From contig CALQPL010000008.1 of assembly GCA_943332445.1 (NCBI GenBank), positions 1-12,220 of the forward strand: a stretch of 12,220 bases of DNA, in the 5' to 3' direction. This DNA is from Bifidobacterium breve. GTDB lineage: Bacteria; Actinomycetota; Actinomycetes; UBA12327. This document shows positions 1 through 5,967 of this stretch, piece after piece (within the stretch, counting starts at the first letter, position 1; each line of letters starts with the position of its first letter). Made by a program: the position numbers and the translations under genes. The notes beneath the pieces are model-generated. The model saw only the letters and a list, made by a program, of their open reading frames with translations. It did not search any database and was not told the origin of the DNA.

Positions 1-731
1 ATCAAGTTCGCGCCGGTCCAGCCCAGTACTGAGGCCAGTCCATCGGATGCGGGCGAGTGATAGTCGAGGGCTTTATAAGCCTTGGTCATGAGTTGAACGC
101 GCCTGGCTTCAACAGCTGCAGCATCGGCGTCCGTTCGTGGCTGGGCCTGTGCATGCAACGTCGTCCAGTGCTCGGTGAGCTCAAGCAGGAACGCCTTGGC
201 AGGCTCAAGCCCTGTGTGCTTCAAATACATCAACACCGACATCGTCGAACCAATTTGATTGGTGAAGTACGGGTCTGGTGCAGGTTCGGGTCCCGCGCGA
301 TGCTCAACCAGTGCAGGCCAGTGTTTCTTGAGCACCTCGGCGTAACCGAGCATCCAGCGGCCGTAGTACGTGCGATCAAAGACGACATCGGCAATCGGCA
401 AGAGGTCAGCACCCAGGATCAACACCTGAGGCATTTCAAAAATAACTGTCGTGAGAGCCGGGAAGTCAAAACCTTCTGCTGGCCAAATATGAAACAGATG
501 CTCATTGAGCATGTTTTCGCGATGAAAGCGGTACGCCGTGAGACGACTGATCTTGGGATCGGTGAAGTTGCGCAGACGAACACGGCCGGCCTCATTGGTT
601 GCGGTGGCTTCGTACGTTCGATCAGCGATCCGTTCGTCCACGGGCATCGGCTCTAGCGCGATGGCCCGTTGAATGATGTCGAGCTGCGCATCATTGAGGG
701 CAAGGGAGTCCTGTGGATCAATGGCAAACAT
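1..731 (-). CDS. Bilin reductase / RCC reductase-like protein, 3' end missing
   Basis: An open frame starts at ATG 731 and runs off the window edge after 243 codons. A likely ribosome site (AAGGA, plus-strand 737-741) lies six bases before the ATG. The protein has no signal peptide or membrane segment. Its middle reads like the core of the ferredoxin-dependent bilin reductase (HY2) and red chlorophyll catabolite reductase superfamily. Residues 56-64 (FTDPKISRL) resemble the 'KiRk.R' strand, FDFPAL (88-93) the 'fP..dlPi' segment, and VLILGADLLPIADVVF (103-118) closely resembles 'LILDLPPRKDLVL' of RCC reductase. PYFTNQIGST (154-163) matches the 'fFS.....R' segment, and LDYHSPASDGLASVLG (222-237) the C-terminal 'DP..g.l..l.G'. 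Known members reduce bilins or chlorophyll catabolites with ferredoxin electrons; the activity here is inferred. The position of the PcyA catalytic Asp appears to hold another residue, so the substrate may differ. The observed length is near the family's usual 230-260 residues. The gene is second in an operon, 14 bases after the dehydrogenase gene. Confidence 0.45.
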   Translation of the reverse strand, partial: MFAIDPQDSLALNDAQLDIIQRAIALEPMPVDERIADRTYEATATNEAGRVRLRNFTDPKISRLTAYRFHRENMLNEHLFHIWPAEGFDFPALTTVIFEMPQVLILGADLLPIADVVFDRTYYGRWMLGYAEVLKKHWPALVEHRAGPEPAPDPYFTNQIGSTMSVLMYLKHTGLEPAKAFLLELTEHWTTLHAQAQPRTDADAAAVEARRVQLMTKAYKALDYHSPASDGLASVLGWTGANL

Positions 732-745
732 GGCGGTCCTTGCAG

Positions 746-1591
746 TTAGGAGATCACGTCATCGGGGTGTTGGAAGACAAAGCCAGCATCGCGCAGTTTC
801 TTGCTGGATACCTGCTTCATCGGGGTCTTGAGCTCGCCCCGGAATTCCAAGTGAGGCTGACCCGATTCATCGGCAAGCCGGTCAAAGGCCTCTTTGTTCG
901 TGGGGGAGGGTGCTAAGTCAGGAACGCAGTTATAGGCGCCGGTCAGATCGTGTTCGAGAACAAAAAGCAGGGCGTCGGCTACATCTTCAACGTGCACGCG
1001 GTGCAAGCGACCGTCTCCGGCAAAGGACACCGAACCGCCCATGTGTTCGTGGGCCAGCTTTACGCGAGCGGTGAAGTCAATGTCACGCGGATGACCGTAG
1101 ATATCGGCCAAGCGAAGGACGGTGCCACCTGGGCTGGACAAGACCGCATCCTCGGCTAAGGAGTAGTAGACCGTCGAGGGCTCATCCGATGTTGAGCGGG
1201 GAGTGGTTTCGTCGATCAGGTCGCCATCGCCCTGCAAGCCATCTGCATAAACCGAAATTGATGACATGAACACCACTCGAGGGCACGCTTGAACAGAACT
1301 CTTGCACGATTCAACGAGAACATCGCGATAGGACTGTTCGCGCTCTTCGATGGTGCGTGATTGCATGATGGGAGGAGAGACGGAGACCAAAATTGCGTCA
1401 CAGTCCGCCGCTGCAGCCTTAACCGCTTCCAGGTCGGCGCCGCGAACGACTAAGCCCTTATCGGCGACCTGTTCAATTTCCGCGATACGCGATTCGCGGG
1501 TCGTGGTGGCGACAACGTCCCACCCCAGAGCCTTTGCGCGGGTGGCTACTTCGAGCCCAGCATTGCCACAGCCAAGAATGAGCAGTTTCAT
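746..1591 (-). CDS. Atypical NAD(P)-dependent epimerase/dehydratase (extended SDR, YeeZ-like)
   Basis: This 281-residue soluble protein has a Rossmann fold. GCGNAG (7-12) fits the GxGxxG dinucleotide-binding turn directly after the first strand. MSSISVYADG (109-118) is the serine strand of extended short-chain dehydrogenases, RLADIYG (160-166) is the usual RxxxxYG segment, and HRVHVEDVADAL (197-208) is the conserved 'i.HvdDva.a' region. The catalytic YxxxK is not canonical: the matching stretch is VYYSLAEDAV (141-150), with Ala or Glu where Lys is expected. This is common in the YeeZ/YbjT-like branch, which often lacks classical dehydrogenase chemistry. The substrate cannot be read from the sequence. 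ATG 1591 is preceded by an AGGGG ribosome site. The gene is first in a two-gene unit with the bilin-reductase-like protein and divergent from pckG. Confidence 0.8.
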   Translation of the reverse strand: MKLLILGCGNAGLEVATRAKALGWDVVATTTRESRIAEIEQVADKGLVVRGADLEAVKAAAADCDAILVSVSPPIMQSRTIEEREQSYRDVLVESCKSSVQACPRVVFMSSISVYADGLQGDGDLIDETTPRSTSDEPSTVYYSLAEDAVLSSPGGTVLRLADIYGHPRDIDFTARVKLAHEHMGGSVSFAGDGRLHRVHVEDVADALLFVLEHDLTGAYNCVPDLAPSPTNKEAFDRLADESGQPHLEFRGELKTPMKQVSSKKLRDAGFVFQHPDDVIS

Positions 1592-1781
1592 GCGCGATCC
1601 CCTCTGAGGTGAAACGGATGTGACTGGTGTGACTTAGGCCATACGTCCTATGCCTAATCTGCACCCTAGTAGGGACAGTGTCGCAAAGATCACGCCTACC
1701 GGGTTGGCTTTTCGGAAAGGGCATAAGGCACGCTAGAGGTCTACCGCAAGGTAGTAACCAAGCGAAAGCGAGTAGATCTAC
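1592..1781. promoter_or_regulatory. Divergent regulatory region between the SDR operon and pckG
   Basis: The 190 bases between two divergent starts must hold both promoters. I see three inverted repeats: TTAGGCcATA...TATGCCTAA (1634-1657, one-base offset), CCCTAgTAGGG (1664-1674, perfect five-base arms) and GTAGATCTAC (1772-1781, perfect, touching the pckG ATG). TAATCT (1655-1660, plus) and TAGGGT (1663-1668, minus) fit a TANNNT -10 box, but neither has a convincing -35. The repeats overlap these boxes, so operator function is possible but inferred. pckG lacks a strong Shine-Dalgarno; the nearest purine-rich stretch is AAAGCGAG (1765-1772). Confidence 0.5.
1738..1759 (+). other. GNRA-loop hairpin in the pckG 5' leader
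   Basis: GGT-CTACC-GCAA-GGTAG-TA-ACC can fold into a perfect five-pair stem closed by a GCAA tetraloop, extended by three more pairs after a two-base bulge. It ends 22 bases before the pckG ATG, with no U tract after it, so it is not a terminator. It could stabilise or tune translation of the mRNA; a chance hairpin is also possible. Confidence 0.35.
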
Positions 1782-3590
1782 ATGACCGTTCCAGGTTTTG
1801 AAAACGCTCCAACCAAGAACAAGAAGCTTCTTGAGTGGGTTGAGCAAACCGCAGCACTGACCCAACCAGATCGCATTGAGTGGTCTGATGGTTCGCAAGA
1901 AGAGTGGGATCGCTTGACCGCTCTCTTGGTCGAACAGGGCACCTTCATCAAGTTGAACGAAGCCAAGCGCCCGAACTCGTTCTTGGCTCGCTCCAACCCC
2001 AAGGATGTCGCTCGCGTTGAAGACCGCACCTTCATTTGTTCGCTGGATGAAGCCGATGCAGGTCCGACGAACAACTGGCGCGACCCGGTCGAGATGAAGA
2101 CCGAATTGAAGACTTTGTTTGCCGGCTCCATGAAGGGCCGCACCATGTACGTGGTGCCCTTCTCGATGGGACCGCTTGGCTCGCGCATTTCTCAGCTCGG
2201 TGTCGAAATCACCGACAGTCCTTACGTTGTCGTCAACATGCGCATCATGACGCGCATGGGTCGCGCCGCACTTGACTTGATCGGCGAAGACGGCGACTTT
2301 GTTCCTGCCTTGCACACGGTGGGATCACCGTTGGCTGAAGGCCAAGCTGATGTTGCTTGGCCCTGCAGCGACACCAAGTACATCGTTCACTTCCCAGAAA
2401 CGCGCGAGATTTGGTCTTACGGCTCCGGTTACGGCGGAAACGCCCTGCTGGGCAAGAAGTGCTTCGCGTTGCGTATCGCTTCGGTCATGGCTCGCGACGA
2501 GGGCTGGTTGGCCGAGCACATGCTCATCCTCAAGCTCACCTCGCCTCAGGGCAGCTCGCACCACATTGCTGCGGCTTTCCCGTCGGCCTGTGGCAAGACC
2601 AACCTGGCCATGCTCGAGCCCACCATTCCTGGTTGGAAGGTCGAGACGGTCGGAGACGACATCTGCTGGATGCGCTTTGGTGACGACGGCCGCTTGTATG
2701 CGATCAACCCAGAGGCTGGCTTCTTTGGTGTAGCTCCGGGAACGGGTGCGAGCACCAACGCCAATGCCATCGCCGCATTGCACGGCAACGTGATCTTCAC
2801 CAACGTTGGCTTGACTGACGACGGCGACATCTGGTGGGAGGGCTTGACTGATGAAGCTCCGGCTCACTTGATTGACTGGAAGGGCAACGACTGGACTCCG
2901 GCTTCTGAAGATCCAGCCGCTCACCCCAATGCTCGCTTCACCGCTCCAGCCGACCAGTGCCCGATCATCGCCGACTCGTGGGAAGACCCCGCGGGCGTTC
3001 CGATCGACGCGATCTTGTTCGGTGGACGTCGTGCCACGAACGTTCCTTTGGTCAACGAGTCCTTTGACTGGGAGCACGGTGTTTTCATCGGCGCCACTGT
3101 TTCCTCGGAACAAACAGCTGCCGCTGAAGGAACCGTTGGTGCCTTGCGCCGCGACCCCTTCGCCATGCTTCCGTTCTGTGGCTACAACATGGCTGACTAC
3201 TGGGGTCACTGGCTCAAGGTCGGCAAGTCAACTCAGGCTGACAAGTTGCCCAAGATCTTCCAGGTCAACTGGTTCCGCAAGAACGCTGAAGGCAAGTTCA
3301 TCTGGCCAGGCTTTGGCGACAACAGCCGCGTCTTGGCGTGGATCATCGGTCGTTTGGACGGCGAAGTCGACGCCATCGATACTCCGATTGGTCGCTTGCC
3401 CAAGGTCGAAGACCTCAACCTTGATGGCTTGGACATCTCCGACGAAACGATCACCGAGTTGTTCAAGGTCGATGCTGCGTCATGGACTGCTGAAGCCGAC
3501 TTGACCCAGGAATACTTTGAGCAGTTTGGTGAGCACACTCCCAAGGAGCTGTTCGCGCAACTAGATGGCTTGAAGCAGCGCTTGTCCTAG
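1782..3590 (+). CDS. pckG: Phosphoenolpyruvate carboxykinase (GTP)
   Basis: This cytosolic enzyme interconverts oxaloacetate + GTP and phosphoenolpyruvate + GDP + CO2. It is the entry step of gluconeogenesis and in some bacteria a carboxylating route. The 602 residues match the usual length of GTP-type enzymes. The landmarks are in order. FSMGPLGSRISQLGVEITDSP lies at 127-147. GSGYGGNALLGKKCFALR (214-231) contains the active-site Lys. The GTP-enzyme P-loop FPSACGKTNLAM (266-277) carries the reactive Cys, and VGDDICWM (290-297) binds metal. GGRRATNVPLV (414-424) and the C-terminal guanine-binding region, with FCGYNMADYWGHW (465-477), follow. No motif is missing. ATG 1782 is chosen because the family N-terminus fits and no upstream in-frame start is better. 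The gene stands alone on the plus strand, convergent with the carbamoyltransferase gene. Confidence 0.98.
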   Translation: MTVPGFENAPTKNKKLLEWVEQTAALTQPDRIEWSDGSQEEWDRLTALLVEQGTFIKLNEAKRPNSFLARSNPKDVARVEDRTFICSLDEADAGPTNNWRDPVEMKTELKTLFAGSMKGRTMYVVPFSMGPLGSRISQLGVEITDSPYVVVNMRIMTRMGRAALDLIGEDGDFVPALHTVGSPLAEGQADVAWPCSDTKYIVHFPETREIWSYGSGYGGNALLGKKCFALRIASVMARDEGWLAEHMLILKLTSPQGSSHHIAAAFPSACGKTNLAMLEPTIPGWKVETVGDDICWMRFGDDGRLYAINPEAGFFGVAPGTGASTNANAIAALHGNVIFTNVGLTDDGDIWWEGLTDEAPAHLIDWKGNDWTPASEDPAAHPNARFTAPADQCPIIADSWEDPAGVPIDAILFGGRRATNVPLVNESFDWEHGVFIGATVSSEQTAAAEGTVGALRRDPFAMLPFCGYNMADYWGHWLKVGKSTQADKLPKIFQVNWFRKNAEGKFIWPGFGDNSRVLAWIIGRLDGEVDAIDTPIGRLPKVEDLNLDGLDISDETITELFKVDAASWTAEADLTQEYFEQFGEHTPKELFAQLDGLKQRLS

Positions 3591-3607
3591 AAGGTTTCCT
3601 TCCCCCT

Positions 3608-3640
3608 ACTGAGCCCGTCGAGATTCTCGGCGGGCTCAGT
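3608..3640. terminator. Hairpin between convergent pckG and argF
   Basis: ACTGAGCCCGTCGAG and CTCGGCGGGCTCAGT form a 15-pair stem (one G-U pair) around a three-base loop, 17 bases after the pckG stop and 11 bases beyond the argF stop. Its place between converging genes suggests a shared two-way terminator. The following U tract is poor (TATTTCC after pckG, none on the other strand), so efficiency is uncertain. Confidence 0.75.
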
Positions 3641-3651
3641 TATTTCCGTGC

Positions 3652-4662
3652 TTAAAGAGTGGGGGGATTAAGGGTGGCGACCATCATCGCTTTGATGGTG
3701 TGCATTCGATTCTCGGACTGATCAAAAATCACGTGCGCATTGGCTTCAAAAACCTCGTGACTGACTTCGACTCCATCCAGTCCAAAGGCGGCGTGAATGT
3801 GCTCACCGATTTCGGTGCGGCGGTCGTGATAGGCCGGAAGACAGTGCATCAGCTTGACCGCTGAATTACCGGTGCGTTCCAGTTGGTGGGCGTCCACGCG
3901 GTAGGGCTTGAGGTCGGCGATGCGCTGAGCCCACACTTCCTTGGGCTCACCCATCGACACCCAGACATCGGTCGAGACGAAGTCTGCACCCGACAATCCT
4001 TCGTCAAGGTCGTCAGTAATCGTGATCCGAGCCCCTGATTTTTCGGCCAATACCTGCGCCGTGGCCACAATGGATTCCTCAGGCTGCAGTGAGGCCGGTG
4101 CACACAGGCGAACATCAAGCCCGAGTAGCGCACCGGTGATCAAGGTGGAGTTACCCATGTTGTTGCGCGCATCGCCGATATAGGTGTGGGCGATCTGGTC
4201 GAGCGGCTTTCCACTGTGTTCGCGCATGGTCAGCACATCCGCCAACATCTGCGTGGGGTGGAAACGGTCGGTCAAGCCATTCCAGACCGGGACCCCGGCA
4301 TAGCGAGCGAGCTCCTCAACAGATTCTTGTGACGAGCCGCGAAATTCAATGCCGTCATACATCCGTCCGAGCACTCGGGCGGTATCTGCGATGGATTCTT
4401 TGTGGCCAATTTGCGAGCCATCGGGGGAAAGGTAGGTCACGCTGGCGCCTTGATGGGCAGCGGCCACCTCGAAGGCAGCGCGCGTACGAGTCGAGGTCTT
4501 TTCAAAGATTAAGGCGATACAGCGACCGACTAAGCGTTGCTCTTCCACACCGGCCGCACGGTCTGCTTTGAGGGCAGCGGCATACGCCACCAAGGCAATG
4601 AACTCATCGCTGGTGTGGTCTTGCTCTTTGACTAAAGAACGACCTTGCCAGGTGGACAGCAC
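3652..4662 (-). CDS. argF: Ornithine carbamoyltransferase, long (ArcB/E. coli ArgF-like) class
   Basis: The enzyme transfers carbamoyl from carbamoyl phosphate to ornithine, giving citrulline in arginine synthesis, or runs in reverse in arginine catabolism. The start is set at GTG 4662, where GAGAGGA sits at ribosome-binding distance. This gives 336 residues, matching the 330-340 of the long class; the frame stays open upstream to an ATG at 4740, but that extension has no family resemblance. Visible landmarks are FEKTSTRTR (53-61, carbamoyl-phosphate loop), FHPTQMLAD (134-142), DVWVSMGE (232-239, ornithine loop) and MHCLPAYHD (272-280, catalytic Cys), ending in ENRMHTIKAMMVATL. The sequence resembles enterobacterial ArgF and catabolic ArcB more than the roughly 307-residue mycobacterial ArgF. 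No arginine deiminase, carbamate kinase or other arg gene is nearby, so the physiological direction is open. Confidence 0.95.
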   Translation of the reverse strand: MLSTWQGRSLVKEQDHTSDEFIALVAYAAALKADRAAGVEEQRLVGRCIALIFEKTSTRTRAAFEVAAAHQGASVTYLSPDGSQIGHKESIADTARVLGRMYDGIEFRGSSQESVEELARYAGVPVWNGLTDRFHPTQMLADVLTMREHSGKPLDQIAHTYIGDARNNMGNSTLITGALLGLDVRLCAPASLQPEESIVATAQVLAEKSGARITITDDLDEGLSGADFVSTDVWVSMGEPKEVWAQRIADLKPYRVDAHQLERTGNSAVKLMHCLPAYHDRRTEIGEHIHAAFGLDGVEVSHEVFEANAHVIFDQSENRMHTIKAMMVATLNPPTL

Positions 4663-4796
4663 GTCGGATCCTCTCGCTTTGTGTGATGAAGGGTTAATGG
4701 TGTCACGGTCTCGTGTAAATGGGACGCCTCGCCGGCCCAAACAAGCCGAGAATCACAGCGTGCGAGCACACTCCTCGCCGTGGAGCCGCACAGTGG
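4663..4796 (-). promoter_or_regulatory. argF upstream region with weak promoter and possible deacetylase terminator
   Basis: On the minus strand, TTGTTT (4739-4744) and CATTTA (4716-4721) are 17 bases apart and could be a weak promoter for argF. A six-pair hairpin AGTGTG-CTCG-CACGCT (4757-4772) lies just past the deacetylase stop and could end that transcript, but only a broken T-rich run follows. No arginine-repressor box of the E. coli type is recognisable. Confidence 0.3.
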
Positions 4797-5546
4797 TCAA
4801 GAACAGGCCGGCAGGGTCTCAAAGCGGTAACCGCGAGCCTTGAGTGTGCGCAAAATGGTTTTCAGGGCAGTGACAGTTTGGCTTCGGTTTCCGCCACCAT
4901 CGTGCATCAACACGATCGACCCGTTGCTCGTCCCACGCAAGACACGACGGGCAATAGAGCTGGCACCGGGGCGTCGCCAGTCATTGGTATCAAGACTCCA
5001 AATGACCGTGCGCATACCCAACGTTTGACTGACCCGGCGAACGCGGTCGTTGAATGCGCCATAAGGGGGACGTTCACACACGGGTTGGCGAATACCTTGT
5101 CGACGGATCGCACGGTTGGTGCGAGTGAACTGTGATGAGATCTCAATAGAACTGAGGCGCTTGAGATTTGGATGGCGCCACGTGTGGTCCTGCACCGAGT
5201 GACCTTCGCGCGCGATGCGGCGAGTGGTGGCCTCGCGTGTGCGGATCTGACTACCAATCAGAAAGAACGTCGCCTTCGCGTTGTAGCTCTTGAGGACGTT
5301 AAGAACAGCGGGTGTGTAGCGCGAGGGCCCATCGTCAAAGGTCAGATAGACGACCTTGCCGCTGGTTGCTTTAGGTCCGCGATAGATCGCTGGCTTCAGG
5401 ACAGCCGATGCCTGCACTGTCTGCGTCGTGGGCCGGCTTGCGGGAAGGGGCTCATTGCCGTTAGCTGCCTGACCAGCCCCAGCGATGAACGTCAACCCAG
5501 CACACATTGCCAGGGTTGCACTGAGCCAGCGGGCGGGGGAAGCCAT
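4797..5546 (-). CDS. Secreted polysaccharide deacetylase (NodB/CE4 family)
   Basis: This 249-residue exported protein should remove acetyl groups from N-acetylated glycans such as peptidoglycan or chitin-like material outside the membrane. Residues 1-27 form a signal peptide (positive start, hydrophobic core, cleavage likely after GQA). A short linker is followed by the NodB domain with all five motifs: TFDDGP (69-74, base and metal Asp), HTWRH (121-125, metal His pair), RPPYG (159-163), the DTNDW segment (186-190) and VLMHDGG (212-218, catalytic His). The metal triad looks complete, so activity is likely. C157 and the near-terminal C248 might form a disulfide; this is speculative. No lipobox or cell-wall-binding domain is seen. 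The ATG is probably leaderless, with TAGGTT six bases upstream. The natural substrate cannot be told from the sequence. Confidence 0.93.
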   Translation of the reverse strand: MASPARWLSATLAMCAGLTFIAGAGQAANGNEPLPASRPTTQTVQASAVLKPAIYRGPKATSGKVVYLTFDDGPSRYTPAVLNVLKSYNAKATFFLIGSQIRTREATTRRIAREGHSVQDHTWRHPNLKRLSSIEISSQFTRTNRAIRRQGIRQPVCERPPYGAFNDRVRRVSQTLGMRTVIWSLDTNDWRRPGASSIARRVLRGTSNGSIVLMHDGGGNRSQTVTALKTILRTLKARGYRFETLPACS

Positions 5547-5552
5547 GCTCCC

Positions 5553-5558
5553 AACCTA
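5553..5558 (-). promoter_or_regulatory. -10 box for leaderless deacetylase mRNA
   Basis: Read on the minus strand, TAGGTT is followed by six bases and then the ATG at 5546. This spacing would put transcription start at or next to the start codon. No clear -35 is seen. Confidence 0.5.
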
Positions 5559-5644
5559 AGGCAAGCCACCCGCCCGTGGGAATCCGGTTTCCGTGCGGAG
5601 TAATGGGTTCGTTATCTCGGTCGGACTTGTGCACTTGTGCGCTC

Positions 5645-5650
5645 TAGACT
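5645..5650 (+). promoter_or_regulatory. -10 box for leaderless DUF3039 mRNA
   Basis: TAGACT fits TANNNT and is followed by six bases (GGGTTC) and then ATG 5657. No usable Shine-Dalgarno lies between them, which supports leaderless initiation. The -35 region (about 5622-5627) does not resemble a consensus. Confidence 0.5.
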
Positions 5651-5656
5651 GGGTTC

Positions 5657-5962
5657 ATGTCGACGTCTGATCCTTTCGCCCCTCCTAGTGCTGACCCGCT
5701 GGCTCGCCCTGATGGTGGCTCAACCGCAGTTTTGGAAAACCCGGTCCTTGACGAAGTAGAGGCCGGTGATCATGAGCGCTTTGCTCACTACGTGGCCAAG
5801 GAAAAAATCGTTGAAAGCGCCGTGACCGGAACGCCGGTGATTGCCCTGTGCGGCAAAGTCTGGATCCCTAATCGCGATCCTGGAAAGTTTCCGGTGTGCC
5901 CGGAGTGCAAAGAGATTTTCGAGAGTCTTCCTCCTGGCGGATCTGGTGAGGACAACTCCTGA
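5657..5962 (+). CDS. DUF3039 family small zinc-ribbon-like protein
   Basis: This 101-residue soluble protein has an acidic, proline-rich N-terminus (1-40) and the conserved DUF3039 core. The core shows HYVAKEKIVESAVTGTPV (44-61), ALCGKVWIPNRDP (63-75) and FPVCPECKEIFESLPP (78-93). Cys65, Cys81 and Cys84 could bind zinc together with a His; this is inferred. The family is known to me from Actinobacteria and has no established function. It often has a rigidly conserved core, as here. The gene begins with an apparent leaderless promoter and is followed after five bases by the MFS exporter gene, so the two are probably cotranscribed. Confidence 0.93.
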   Translation: MSTSDPFAPPSADPLARPDGGSTAVLENPVLDEVEAGDHERFAHYVAKEKIVESAVTGTPVIALCGKVWIPNRDPGKFPVCPECKEIFESLPPGGSGEDNS

Positions 5963-5967
5963 GGGCA

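Noticed and set aside
57..656. A 199-codon open frame on the plus strand at the left edge
   Set aside because: It is antisense to the bilin-reductase-like frame, has no recognisable family pattern and no ribosome site; the minus frame has coherent superfamily motifs.
1473..2315. A long minus-strand frame crossing the pckG start
   Set aside because: It overlaps two well-supported genes on different strands and frames, and its translation is rich in Arg, His and Cys as expected of a shadow frame.
4663..4740. The in-frame upstream extension of the carbamoyltransferase to ATG 4740
   Set aside because: The 26 extra residues are not like the family N-terminus, while GTG 4662 has a well-placed GAGAGGA ribosome site and gives the normal length.
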